Below, piece by piece: positions 46,721 through 55,394 of a DNA stretch of 64,000 nt; within the stretch, counting starts at the first letter, position 1; the number at the start of each line of letters is the position of its first letter. The stretch is taken from assembly GCA_024401555.1 (NCBI GenBank), contig JAKSKV010000005.1, positions 1 through 64,000 on the forward strand. Direction: 5' to 3'. Position numbers and translations under genes: made by a program. The DNA is from Paludibacteraceae bacterium. GTDB lineage: Bacteria > Bacteroidota > Bacteroidia > Bacteroidales > Paludibacteraceae. The notes under the pieces were generated by a model, which saw only the letters and a program-made list of their open reading frames with translations, had not been told where the DNA came from and ran no database searches.

Positions 46721-49700
46721 TCAATTTACACTCTCTTCACATAACGGAATTTTGACATAAAATGTTGTGCCGACATTCAATTCCGTCTCAAATGTTATAT
46801 CACCACCTGCCGCATCGACCACACTCTTCACGATGGCCATTCCCAATCCCATGCCGCTGGTCTTGGTGGTGAAATTAGGGATGAACATCTTCTGCCGAGC
46901 CTCCTCAGCGACACCCGATCCGTTGTCATGGATCGATATGACGACATTGCCTTTTTGCTTGTCAAGCACCACGTTCACCTCGCCAAAAGTCTCCTCCGGG
47001 ATGGCCTGTATGGCATTGCTGAAAAGGTTAGAGAACATCTGCATGGACTGCTTGTCGTCTATCATCACATAGGCCGAATCATAGCCATTGGTATCCAACG
47101 TGAAGACCACTCCATCCTCGTTGTTTTCGAACAAAGAAACCGCTTGTTCCAGATTCTTTAAAATATCCACACGCTCCAACTTCGACTGCGTCGCCTTGGC
47201 GAACGAAGAGAAGGAGGTGGCGATCTCCGCCAACGTGTCGATCTGTTCAATCAAAACATTGCACGTCTTATCGAAATAGGCATCGAAATCAGCGGATCCA
47301 TTCGCCTTCTTACGTTGGCACTGCTGAACACATAGTTTCATAGGCGTCAGCGGATTCTTCACCTCGTGGGCAATCCTTCGGGCCATGTCGCGCCAAGCGA
47401 AATCGCGCTCGGATTTCACCAGTTTCTTCGCACTCTCCTCCAATTGGACCACCATCTTGTTGTACTGCTGCACCAAGTCGCCCAGCTCATCCTTCGAATG
47501 GTAATCGATGGCGGAATTCTCACCTGTCAAGCTCACCTCGGCGAATCGCTGCGTCAAAAGGGAGAGCGGCTTAGCGGTGCGTTTGTTGAGCATCCAGATC
47601 ACAATAATGGAGAAGACCATGACAAAGAGGTAGATGTCCAGAATCACCACCATGATATTGAAGAGTTGCGTCTTCACATGATAATATCCCCAAATGGAGG
47701 TTAGCTTCAGATAGCCCACGCACTCATTTCGGTTGTTATAGACCGACACATAATTGGAATAGCAATCCATCTTGCCCACCTTCTCCAAGACATACAATTC
47801 TTGGTAATCGCAGAACTTCATCAAAGGATTCATCAGATTCAATCCCAACATCTCCGGAGAGGAGAGCACCGGACGTGAACTAGAGAAGAGCCTACCCTCC
47901 TCGTCATAGAGAGAGACATCCATTTGGTAATAATCCGAGACATTTCGGACAAATTCATCCAACGTCTTTTGATGTTGCGTCAAGGTGGTGGAGAATCCCA
48001 ATATATCCTGCAACCTATGTTGGGCCACATAGGACTTATCCTTCATGTCGGAATGGTGCGTCTGTTCGTACTGATCCGAGAAGAAAGGGAAGGTGACGGC
48101 CGAAAGAATAAAGAAGGAGGCCACCATCGGAATGACAAAAATGGTCTGCAAGGTCGCGACAAAAGAGCGCCGGCCATCCGTCTTAGCCCTCTTCACATTG
48201 ATATACAAGAAGTAACATACCGTGATGAAAAGGTAGATGGAGAACATAAAGGTCACAAATATCACATAGATGTAGCTCTGCCGCTCCGGCACACTGGTCA
48301 CCGCATAGACATCACTCTCTTTCAAATAATAGACATAGTGCCGGTAACCATTTCCATCCATGGTGAAGCCCGGATCCTCCTCTTCCGAGATCAACGGGAC
48401 AGGCAACCAGTTGGAATTGGCCGGGTAACGGAATATACCATCCGAATAGCACAAAGCGCCACCGCAGTACTTGGCAATGGAGCACTCCTCCCCTATATTA
48501 TTCTTTCTTTGAGAAGAGGAGAATCCATGTATCTCCCGCGACAATTTCGGATAGAACTTCACATAGAGCAGCTTATCCCCGTAAGGGAACACACCCAAGA
48601 AGGTGACGGAATAGGCTTCATCCTTGCAAGCGTAGAAATAAGAGTTCTCGCCCAATCGGCTAAACGAGGAGGCCACCTCTGGCAACGAATCGTACTGATA
48701 GGAGCCGAAACCAGTCCGCCACAAATGGAACTTCGGATCTTCAACATCGCTGATTTGAATACGGATATTGTAGAAATCCTTGAACATACGAAGATAAGAG
48801 TTGCACAAATGAGCCGTGGCCAAAGAGTCCCGCTTAGCCAAATCGCTTGCCACCAACCTTCTTAATAGAGTGTCAGACGCAATGCGTCCCTCATAATCGG
48901 CCAACACGATCTGTGCGATCGGATCCTCCCTCACACTATTATTCTCGGCCACTTCCCTCGCCTTTTCCGCATAATTGAAGACACTCTTCCGCTCACTGTG
49001 CCAATAGGTGAAGATCACAATCATATTGATCAAGACAAACGATGTGATCACAGTCCGAACAAAACGGTTCATTCGGAAATAGACCAAATCCAACTCCTCG
49101 AAAAGGAAAACCAAAGAGAAGAGAATCAAGAGTACGACGTCAACAGGGGTACCAAAGTAGGCGAAAACCGCACCAGAAACAACGGTCAATATCACATGGG
49201 ACCAAACAATCGCCACAAGGTTCTCCTTGGAGACATACATCAACCTGAATTTGCTGGCGCATCCATAGAGCAGATAGGCCCACAACATCATCAACAAGAC
49301 GGCACAGACCGTCATCTGATTCACCTCCTGAATGGAGGAGACCGCCACATTCACATTGGAGTCATAAACCAAGCTGATCAAGTATCGGTAAAGCACCACA
49401 AAGGCGGCGAACACAAAAAACTTAAAGAAGAGAACCAGGAAGAAGGCACGAGCCTTCGTCATGGAATATACCCTCAAAGAGAGCGACAAATTACGCCTTA
49501 TCACCGTCAAGAAACCTGTGAAAAAGAGAGCATAGACAAAGAGGTGCTCCGCTGTCGGCGCAAAAATGGAGGAGTACGACAAGGGATTCCAGACACGATA
49601 GAAAAGTATCGTCGGGTAACGGAAAATCAGGAACGACGCCAATAACGCGGGGAAGAATAACAGAATTCCCAACCAAACGTAGAACCTTTTCTTCGTATCA

Positions 49701-50470
49701 TACAACTCACTCCACCGCAACATCCTATCCGCGAACACAAAGAGGGACGCGACACCTAAAAGCCAAAACAAGACGCAAATCACAAAGATGGCAGAACTAC
49801 CATCCCGAAGTGGCCGCTGTTGAATGGAAAAGAGATAGTTGCCCGAACTGGAAAATATCGGAGAGAAGGAATCCAGATGCACCTCCGAGATGGAGACGTT
49901 ACCAGGTATGCCAAAAGACTTGGCGAAAAGGTTCCATTTACTATCCTGATTCTTTCCGTAAATCTCCTTTATTTTAATCAGCGCCACACACCTATATTCA
50001 CGGTAAAATGATTGGACTGCCACCAAATAGGCGTTATCCACACGCAGGAAGGCACTCTTCTCCAGATCGAAATTGATACTGTTTTGGACACCAAACATAT
50101 CGCTACTCCAATAGAGCAAGGAGTCTCCCCTATAGACATGGAAGGCAACCTCATTCTCCATGGATTGCTCATACAAAAGTCGATTCTTCCGCACTTCAGT
50201 CAAGTCATTCGAAGCGAGGTTGTCCCGAATATATTTCATCCATTTGGCGGAGAAGGCCTCCTTTTCGGCCAGTCTCTTTTGGAATGTAGCCACGTCCAAT
50301 GGCTTCAAGGCGTCAACATAATAGAGATGCTGCGTCAACAATCCCATGGAGAAACAGAACAATGCGACCACCAAAGAGGAGACCAATCCACGACGTTCCT
50401 TTGTCTGAAGAGATCGGTAGACCATTCCCTTGATTATCTCGAACATAGATTTTTTATTCTCCTTGCCCAT
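46721..50470 (-). CDS. Large multi-span membrane sensor histidine kinase (NtrY-like)
   Basis: The 1249-aa product has about twelve membrane segments, the first at residues 28-52. A long extracytoplasmic region lies before the last spans, and a HAMP-like linker follows (KRTAKPLSLLTQRFAEVS). The kinase core is at the C-terminus: H-box ARRIAHEVKNPLTPMK with phosphorylatable His near 1035, N-box NLFSNAIQAI near 1148, DNGSGV near 1182 and GMGLGMAIV near 1206. HEVKNPLTP is typical of NtrY-class kinases. No response regulator is adjacent, so the partner and signal are unknown. The start is ambiguous: Met at 50470 or at 50446, next to a tandem duplication. Confidence 0.9.
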   Translation of the reverse strand: MGKENKKSMFEIIKGMVYRSLQTKERRGLVSSLVVALFCFSMGLLTQHLYYVDALKPLDVATFQKRLAEKEAFSAKWMKYIRDNLASNDLTEVRKNRLLYEQSMENEVAFHVYRGDSLLYWSSDMFGVQNSINFDLEKSAFLRVDNAYLVAVQSFYREYRCVALIKIKEIYGKNQDSKWNLFAKSFGIPGNVSISEVHLDSFSPIFSSSGNYLFSIQQRPLRDGSSAIFVICVLFWLLGVASLFVFADRMLRWSELYDTKKRFYVWLGILLFFPALLASFLIFRYPTILFYRVWNPLSYSSIFAPTAEHLFVYALFFTGFLTVIRRNLSLSLRVYSMTKARAFFLVLFFKFFVFAAFVVLYRYLISLVYDSNVNVAVSSIQEVNQMTVCAVLLMMLWAYLLYGCASKFRLMYVSKENLVAIVWSHVILTVVSGAVFAYFGTPVDVVLLILFSLVFLFEELDLVYFRMNRFVRTVITSFVLINMIVIFTYWHSERKSVFNYAEKAREVAENNSVREDPIAQIVLADYEGRIASDTLLRRLVASDLAKRDSLATAHLCNSYLRMFKDFYNIRIQISDVEDPKFHLWRTGFGSYQYDSLPEVASSFSRLGENSYFYACKDEAYSVTFLGVFPYGDKLLYVKFYPKLSREIHGFSSSQRKNNIGEECSIAKYCGGALCYSDGIFRYPANSNWLPVPLISEEEDPGFTMDGNGYRHYVYYLKESDVYAVTSVPERQSYIYVIFVTFMFSIYLFITVCYFLYINVKRAKTDGRRSFVATLQTIFVIPMVASFFILSAVTFPFFSDQYEQTHHSDMKDKSYVAQHRLQDILGFSTTLTQHQKTLDEFVRNVSDYYQMDVSLYDEEGRLFSSSRPVLSSPEMLGLNLMNPLMKFCDYQELYVLEKVGKMDCYSNYVSVYNNRNECVGYLKLTSIWGYYHVKTQLFNIMVVILDIYLFVMVFSIIVIWMLNKRTAKPLSLLTQRFAEVSLTGENSAIDYHSKDELGDLVQQYNKMVVQLEESAKKLVKSERDFAWRDMARRIAHEVKNPLTPMKLCVQQCQRKKANGSADFDAYFDKTCNVLIEQIDTLAEIATSFSSFAKATQSKLERVDILKNLEQAVSLFENNEDGVVFTLDTNGYDSAYVMIDDKQSMQMFSNLFSNAIQAIPEETFGEVNVVLDKQKGNVVISIHDNGSGVAEEARQKMFIPNFTTKTSGMGLGMAIVKSVVDAAGGDITFETELNVGTTFYVKIPLCEESVN

Positions 50471-50483
50471 TCTCCTTGCCCAT
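50454..50483 (-). repeat. 13-bp tandem duplication over the kinase start, making a 9-codon upstream frame
   Basis: On the minus strand the 13-mer ATGGGCAAGGAGA occurs twice head to tail (50483-50471 and 50470-50458). The first copy opens a short frame, MGKENGQGE then TAA at 50456-50454, overlapping the kinase ATG in the second copy. Each copy also supplies an AGGAGA. Confidence 0.7.
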
Positions 50484-50530
50484 GGATATTGTACTGGTGA
50501 TATTTCAACCTTAAGTTAATACACTTATGA

Positions 50531-50538
50531 CAAAGTTA
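50531..50538 (-). promoter_or_regulatory. -7 promoter box for the histidine kinase
   Basis: Minus-strand TAACTTTG fits exactly, giving a leader of about 55 nt. A TTG at 50557-50555 is only 16 bp away, too close for a good -33. Confidence 0.45.
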
Positions 50539-50601
50539 CACTTTTTTAAGATTTCAAGCACCTGATCGAGAGAAAAAATAAGGGTTTATGGATAAAAAAA
50601 C

Positions 50602-50609
50602 TATCTTTG
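50602..50609 (+). promoter_or_regulatory. -7 promoter box for the TSCPD gene
   Basis: TATCTTTG fits exactly, 65 bp before the ATG at 50675. This supports the short start, since a longer reading would begin upstream of the promoter. Confidence 0.5.
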
Positions 50610-50674
50610 CGGTAGTGGCGAAAACAGGTCGCCCATTTATTAACACAATTGATTATCAACATTTGATTATTACT

Positions 50675-50923
50675 ATGGAACAGAAAAAGACATACCAATG
50701 TTATGGTACATGCTCGAAAATGATAAACGTCAGCGTTGAAGATGGCATCGTGAAGAGCGTGCAATTCTTAGGAGGTTGCCAAGGCAACACACAAGGTGTG
50801 GCCGCATTGGCACAAGGGATGAAGGTAGAAGATGCTATCGCAAAACTATCAGGTATCGATTGCGGTGGAAGAGGCACCTCTTGCCCGGACCAGCTGGCCC
50901 AGGCATTAAAGATGTTCCTCTAA
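50675..50923 (+). CDS. TSCPD-domain protein (TIGR03905 type)
   Basis: The 82-aa product is almost entirely one TSCPD domain: QCYGTCSKMINVSVEDG, VQFLGGCQGNTQGVAALAQG and GIDCGGRGTSCPDQLAQAL. The four Cys (CYGTC, GGC, GTSC) resemble the C-terminal metal-binding module of class II ribonucleotide reductases, here standing alone. The small proteins of this type have no firm function. It converges on aroC with only 7 bp between the stops. Confidence 0.85.
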   Translation: MEQKKTYQCYGTCSKMINVSVEDGIVKSVQFLGGCQGNTQGVAALAQGMKVEDAIAKLSGIDCGGRGTSCPDQLAQALKMFL

Positions 50924-50930
50924 ATTTTCT

Positions 50931-52019
50931 CTATGATTTCAAAAAGCGTCCGCTTCCCTTGCTCTGCAAATAAGCGTCGGCAATGACAAGCGCCGCCATA
51001 GAATCCACGATAGGCACGGCTCGAGGCAACACGCACGCGTCGTGCCTTCCTTTTGCCCTATAGGTCACAGGGTTGCCGTTGACATCGACAGACTCCTGGT
51101 CCTTCAGCAGCGTCGGAACAGGCTTAAAGGCAACTCTAAAGTAGATATCCTCTCCATTGCTGATACCACCTTGGATGCCGCCCGAATGGTTGGTACGGGT
51201 ACCCACACTGCCATCCGCCTTTCTGACAAATATATCGTTCGCTTCGGAGCCATGCTTCGATACGCCTGCGAAACCGCTACCATATTCGAATCCCTTTACC
51301 GCATTGATGGACATCATCGCATAGGCCAACTTGGCATGCAACTTGTCGAATTGAGGTTCACCCAAACCAACTGGACAGCCCTTGATCACGCCAGAGATGA
51401 CACCGCCAATGGTATCGCCAGCCTCCTTGGTTTTCAAAATCTCCTCCGCCATCACTTGCGCCATCGCCTCGTCTGGGCAACGGACTGGGTTCGACTCTAT
51501 TTTATCGAGATCCAACTCCTGGTAGGTCTTATCCAAGACGATGCTACCCACCTGAGAAGTGTAGGCATACACCTTCACACCCAACTCACGAAGCAGCAAC
51601 TTCGCGAAGGCACCACCTGCCACCTGCGCGATTGTGGTACGGGCAGATGCCCTACCGCCTCCCGTATAATCTCGGATACCATATTTTTCCGTATAGGTAT
51701 AATCCGCATGGGAGGGACGGTACAAATCCTTCAATGTGGAATAATCGCCCGAACGTTGATTCTCGTTTCTCACCTCAAAAGCGATGGGCGTACCTGTGGA
51801 TTTTCCCTCAAAGACACCCGAAAGGATCTCCACCTTATCGCCCTCCGCACGAGCGGTTGTCAAAGCGGACTGCCCCGGACGGCGTCTGTTCAACTCGCCT
51901 TGAATAAAGTCGAGATCAATTGTGATACCTGCGGGGAATCCATCCAAGATACCACCAATCGCCACACCGTGCGACTCACCAAAAGTGGTCAATCTCAATA
52001 CCTCACCAAATGTATTCAT
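50931..52019 (-). CDS. aroC: Chorismate synthase
   Basis: AroC makes chorismate from EPSP, the last shared step to aromatic amino acids, using reduced FMN. The 362-aa product has all three signatures: [18 protein letters not shown] near the N-terminus, [18 protein letters not shown] in the middle, and [22 protein letters not shown] near the C-terminus. It is 9 bp after the slyD-like gene and last in a three-gene operon. Confidence 0.97.
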   Translation of the reverse strand: MNTFGEVLRLTTFGESHGVAIGGILDGFPAGITIDLDFIQGELNRRRPGQSALTTARAEGDKVEILSGVFEGKSTGTPIAFEVRNENQRSGDYSTLKDLYRPSHADYTYTEKYGIRDYTGGGRASARTTIAQVAGGAFAKLLLRELGVKVYAYTSQVGSIVLDKTYQELDLDKIESNPVRCPDEAMAQVMAEEILKTKEAGDTIGGVISGVIKGCPVGLGEPQFDKLHAKLAYAMMSINAVKGFEYGSGFAGVSKHGSEANDIFVRKADGSVGTRTNHSGGIQGGISNGEDIYFRVAFKPVPTLLKDQESVDVNGNPVTYRAKGRHDACVLPRAVPIVDSMAALVIADAYLQSKGSGRFLKS

Positions 52020-52028
52020 ACCAATCGA

Positions 52029-52619
52029 TTAATGACAACATTGACCATCTCCGCAACCACCGCAGTCGCCTTCACCGCAGCTTCCGCCGCCACAACCACC
52101 GCAACTACCGCAGCCGCCACCGCAACGATGAGGATGCAACACAACAGCGATCTCCTCCTCCGTCGCATCGCGCAACTCCAACACCTTACCCTTGAAGTTC
52201 AAGTTTTCGCCTGCCAAAGGGTGGTTGAAATCGACCTTCACCTTGCTTTTGCCGATCTCCAAGACAATACCATTCACACGCTGCCCGTCGGCATTGATCA
52301 TCTCCACGATCTTTCCCTCTTGGACGTGCTCATGGTCGAACTCTCCATCAGTCATGAAAATTTCACGATCGAGATCCAACACCAACGCCTCCACATAGTC
52401 GCCATAAGCCTCTGCGCAAGGAATCGTGAAGTCAAACGAGTCGCCCAACTTCAAACCTCTCAAGTTGTCTTCGAACTTCTCCAACATCATACCCAATCCA
52501 CATGTGAATTTCAATGGAGCAGCCGCTGGAGCGCTCTCCCACAACTCTGGTTTTCCGTCTTCACCCTCAACGTAAAGGTCATAAGAGACGGCCACAAATT
52601 TTCTGTCTTCGATTACCAT
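52029..52619 (-). CDS. SlyD-like FKBP peptidyl-prolyl isomerase with Cys-rich metal-binding tail
   Basis: The 196-aa product has an FKBP domain with the SlyD insert-in-flap: VAVSYDLYVEG, FTCGLGMMLEKFEDNLRGLKLGD, EAYGDY, then VNGIVLEIGKSKVKVDFNHPLAGENL. The last 37 residues are Gly/Cys/His-rich (HPHRCGGGCGSCGGC to GQCCH), ten Cys in all, suited to Ni, Zn or Cu binding as in SlyD. SlyD acts in protein folding and nickel delivery to hydrogenases. It lies between the barrel gene (48 bp) and aroC (9 bp). Confidence 0.88.
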   Translation of the reverse strand: MVIEDRKFVAVSYDLYVEGEDGKPELWESAPAAAPLKFTCGLGMMLEKFEDNLRGLKLGDSFDFTIPCAEAYGDYVEALVLDLDREIFMTDGEFDHEHVQEGKIVEMINADGQRVNGIVLEIGKSKVKVDFNHPLAGENLNFKGKVLELRDATEEEIAVVLHPHRCGGGCGSCGGCGGGSCGEGDCGGCGDGQCCH

Positions 52620-52667
52620 ATTTTATCTTTTAAATTATTATTCAACACAATAGTCAGCAGGAGCGCA

Positions 52668-53867
52668 TCAATCGATCCTCAACTCCTCCTTATCCTCCTT
52701 CTTGAACGAAATACGCTCAAACGGATTCTTCAAACGGGTTCCGAACTCAGGCATTGCCCAACCGAATCCGGCTTGGAAGCACTCCACGTGCAACAAGTGC
52801 GTCTTCAAATCCATCACAACGAAAAATTTAGGCGTGATGTAGTATCTGGTCACCAACTTGGTGTACATCAAGTTCTCTATGCGGTTGCCGTTCTTTCCGC
52901 CATTCTCATTCTCCCTCGGCACCTTAATTTTAGAGTAGAAATAGAAACCGGCATGCAAGCCGACATTCACCTTATCCATCTGCAACTCGTTCGCCAGGGC
53001 TATACCACCACGTATTTTGTTGCGGAAATGATCCTCCTTGATAAAATTATAGCGTATATTCCGATCCCTTTGATCTCCGTTGTAGGCGCCATTGTAGAAG
53101 GCATCCGCAGAGAGTCCTAAACGATAGGCGTTGGTAATCGGCATATAAAGGCCGGCGCAGATATTAGCGTTCAAGAAATACTTCTCATCACGTTGCAACT
53201 GGTTGACCAAAGCCGCGCCATAGGCCTCGATCGCCAAGATATGTTTCACCTTTTTCGCTGGATAACGGATAGGCAAAGGCCATACATTCGGCGTATATTT
53301 AGCCCCCAAGAAGACATCCGCGAAATAGAGGTCGTGCGATTTTCTGGTAATATGGCCATTATGAAACGCTGTCAGATTGGCACCCAAGGTGATGCGCCAC
53401 TGAGAGAGAGGCTTTCCATATCTCTTCGATAGCTGGAAATCCATATTCACACCACCCGTCCAGACGCCGAACACAGGAATAATGGCGTTGGCCGTGTCAC
53501 CCCTTGAAGTATAGCCTCCGATACCGCTACCCCACTTCAGGTTCAATGCGAACACATTGGTATGGATGACAGGGAAATGGAAATAGGTCACCGCATCGAG
53601 TCCCATCCTCAAATAGGCGGGCTTTTCGAAATGGTAGCCACCGATAGCAAATCCCACAGAAGGGAAGTGGTAGGTGTATTCCCAGTTATGATTACCATAT
53701 AGCGGAAGTTCCATGCCGACCTCGCCACCGACAACATTTCCCTTGTCAGTCAAGTTCCAGCCATAATGGCCCTCTGCCTTTGCTCTAAATATCGTGTTCT
53801 GCTGCGCATTAACCCATAGAGTCGTCGCCAAAAGGAGAGACAACGCGCACAAAATCCTCTTTATCAT
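52668..53867 (-). CDS. Outer-membrane beta-barrel protein, weakly like acyloxyacyl hydrolases
   Basis: The 399-aa product has a signal peptide (ILCALSLLLATTLWVNAQ) and many amphipathic strands. The region YTYHFPSVGFAIGGY, then NLKWGSGIGG and GANLTAFHNGHI, recalls the Bacteroidota PagL-like lipid A deacylases. The catalytic His-x-Ser of PagL reads FHNG here, so the Ser is not in place. It may be an inactive relative or a different barrel. The ATG at 53867 is chosen because the signal peptide starts there. A -7 box is upstream. Confidence 0.68.
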   Translation of the reverse strand: MIKRILCALSLLLATTLWVNAQQNTIFRAKAEGHYGWNLTDKGNVVGGEVGMELPLYGNHNWEYTYHFPSVGFAIGGYHFEKPAYLRMGLDAVTYFHFPVIHTNVFALNLKWGSGIGGYTSRGDTANAIIPVFGVWTGGVNMDFQLSKRYGKPLSQWRITLGANLTAFHNGHITRKSHDLYFADVFLGAKYTPNVWPLPIRYPAKKVKHILAIEAYGAALVNQLQRDEKYFLNANICAGLYMPITNAYRLGLSADAFYNGAYNGDQRDRNIRYNFIKEDHFRNKIRGGIALANELQMDKVNVGLHAGFYFYSKIKVPRENENGGKNGNRIENLMYTKLVTRYYITPKFFVVMDLKTHLLHVECFQAGFGWAMPEFGTRLKNPFERISFKKEDKEELRID

Positions 53868-53888
53868 ACCTACTTTATATAATTGGTG

Positions 53889-53896
53889 CAAATGTA
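53889..53896 (-). promoter_or_regulatory. -7 promoter box for the barrel-slyD-aroC operon
   Basis: Minus-strand TACATTTG fits TAnnTTTG and lies 21 bp before the barrel ATG. Confidence 0.45.
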
Positions 53897-53947
53897 ATAA
53901 AAACTTATCCGTTTTCCCTATCTTCGCGAAGTAAAAATAGAGCTACG

Positions 53948-54433
53948 ATGAAAAGATTGGAAGAACATCCCGAAATAGAGTTAGGCGAGATCTTGCGGGC
54001 AAAGGGGAAAACCATCGCCACAGCAGAGAGTTGCACAGGCGGTAACATCGCACACAGACTCACACAATGGCCCGGCAGTTCAGACTTCTTCCTCGGCGGA
54101 ATTGTTTCATACGCCAACGAGGTAAAAATCAACGTTTTACAAGTAGAGGCATCCGCCATTGAGCAATTTGGAGCAGTCAGCCAATTGGTGGTCGAGCAGA
54201 TGGCGAAAGGAGCAGTCAAGGTGATCGGGGCAGACTACGCCGTGGCGACATCAGGCGTGGCAGGTCCGGGTGGAGGCTCTCCTGAAAAGCCGGTAGGAAC
54301 GGTCTGGATGGCCGTGTCGAACGGAGAAGAGACAGAGAGCAGATGCTACCACTTTGGCACCGAGAGGTCAGCAAACATCGAGGACGCGACAAAAAATGCA
54401 ATATTTTTTATAAAAGAATTTGTAACGAAATAA
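53948..54433 (+). CDS. pncC: CinA C-terminal domain protein (nicotinamide-nucleotide amidohydrolase)
   Basis: The 161-aa product is a stand-alone CinA C-terminal domain, which deamidates NMN to NaMN in pyridine nucleotide salvage. Hallmarks are TIATAESCTGGNIAHRLT, SDFFLGGIVSYANEVK and ATSGVAGPGGGSPEKPVGTVW. The end of the gene overlaps the rpmB promoter: the -33 TTTG of that promoter is part of its last codons. Confidence 0.92.
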   Translation: MKRLEEHPEIELGEILRAKGKTIATAESCTGGNIAHRLTQWPGSSDFFLGGIVSYANEVKINVLQVEASAIEQFGAVSQLVVEQMAKGAVKVIGADYAVATSGVAGPGGGSPEKPVGTVWMAVSNGEETESRCYHFGTERSANIEDATKNAIFFIKEFVTK

Positions 54434-54449
54434 AAAAGTTGTACCTTTG
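54419..54449 (+). promoter_or_regulatory. Promoter of rpmB-rpmG-DUF4295
   Basis: TTTG (54419-54422), 19 bp, then TACCTTTG (54442-54449), identical in both boxes and spacing to the tRNA-Glu promoter. Confidence 0.75.
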
Positions 54450-54617
54450 CACACCGATTGAGGAGTGTGGGATGCAACACACTTTTCCATCGAAAACTGA
54501 AACAAAAGGGTCCATTCATATTTGGATTTCTGATAGTTACGCTGCTTTCTCAGAGAAAGATCAGGATAGGATTTGGCCCGCTTTTTATATGTAATAACTT
54601 ATAAAGATTTAACAGCA
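54450..54617 (+). other. Structured leader of rpmB
   Basis: About 160 nt of untranslated leader. It holds hairpin AGTGTG-N8-CACACT (54464-54483) and a second hairpin CTTTCT-CAG-AGAAAG (54545-54559). A ribosomal-protein autoregulatory site is possible; I recognise no named RNA motif. Confidence 0.45.
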
Positions 54618-54851
54618 ATGTCAAGAGTTTGTGAAATTACTGGTAAAATGGCGCAGAACGGCAACAACGTTTCTCACTCAAAGAGAAGAACGAAAAGGTT
54701 GTTCAATGTGAACTTGTTCACAAAAAAATTCTACTGGCCAGAGCAAGATTGTATGATTAGCTTGAAGGTTTCAGCTAAGGGTCTTCGCACTATCAACAAG
54801 AAAGGTCTTAACGCAGCATTGGTTGATGCAGCTAGAAAAGGTATTTTGTAA
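54618..54851 (+). CDS. rpmB: 50S ribosomal protein bL28
   Basis: The 77-aa product starts [20 protein letters not shown] and has [13 protein letters not shown] and the C-terminal LRTINKKGL of bL28. The ATG at 54618 is chosen; the longer frame runs into the leader. It heads the rpmB-rpmG-DUF4295 operon with gaps of 17 and 23 bp. Confidence 0.96.
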   Translation: MSRVCEITGKMAQNGNNVSHSKRRTKRLFNVNLFTKKFYWPEQDCMISLKVSAKGLRTINKKGLNAALVDAARKGIL

Positions 54852-54868
54852 TTAAGGAGGAATAGATA

Positions 54869-55057
54869 ATGGCTAAGAAGAGCAAAGAAAACCGCGTACA
54901 GGTTATTTTGGAGTGCACAGAGCACAAGGATAGTGGAATGCCAGGAACTTCCCGTTACGTTACCACTAAGAATAGAAAGAATACCCCAGATAGATTGGAG
55001 TTGAAGAAGTACAACCCTATCTTGAAGAGATACACTATTCACAAGGAAATTAAGTAA
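54869..55057 (+). CDS. rpmG: 50S ribosomal protein bL33
   Basis: The 62-aa product ([19 protein letters not shown], then [19 protein letters not shown] and LKRYTIHKE) is a clear bL33. Only one N-terminal Cys remains, so it is the zinc-independent type. Confidence 0.96.
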   Translation: MAKKSKENRVQVILECTEHKDSGMPGTSRYVTTKNRKNTPDRLELKKYNPILKRYTIHKEIK

Positions 55058-55080
55058 TAACTTACAAAAGATTTTAAGCT

Positions 55081-55233
55081 ATGGCAAAGAAAGCAGTCGC
55101 AAGTATGCAGAAGGGTGAAGGCCGTTCTTATGCTAAGGTGATCAAGATGGTTAAGTCTCCAAAGACTGGTGCTTACATCTTTGATGAGAAGATCGTTCAC
55201 AATGACGATGTAAAAGCTCATTTGGCTAAGTAA
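55081..55233 (+). CDS. DUF4295 protein, Bacteroidota-specific ribosomal protein
   Basis: A 50-aa basic protein: MAKKAVASMQKGEGRSYAKV, then KMVKSPKTGAYIFDEKIV. It matches the DUF4295 family, always found after rpmB and rpmG in this phylum. From memory, structures of a Flavobacterium ribosome place it on the large subunit (called bL38). It follows rpmG by 23 bp and is closed by a terminator. Confidence 0.92.
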   Translation: MAKKAVASMQKGEGRSYAKVIKMVKSPKTGAYIFDEKIVHNDDVKAHLAK

Positions 55234-55255
55234 TTAAAGCTTCGCTTTTAAATAT

Positions 55256-55291
55256 AAAATGGCGCTCGATTTTCGGGTGCCATTTTTTTTT
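55256..55291 (+). terminator. Terminator of rpmB-rpmG-DUF4295
   Basis: AAAATGGCGCTCGA pairs with TCGGGTGCCATTTT (two G-T pairs), followed by a T9 run. Confidence 0.85.
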
Positions 55292-55394
55292 GCCATCATC
55301 GGCGGAATCACACTTTCAAGGCGGACTTTTTGTACATCTGCAAAAAAAGAGGACAATGGTACTCTCTCCCTTTCACGGCAAGCTCGGCGAACCG

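Noticed and set aside
51042..53120. 692-codon plus-strand open frame across aroC, slyD and the barrel gene
   Set aside because: It is the antisense shadow of three well-supported genes; the translation is rich in His, Arg and Ile with no domain. It spans two real gene boundaries.
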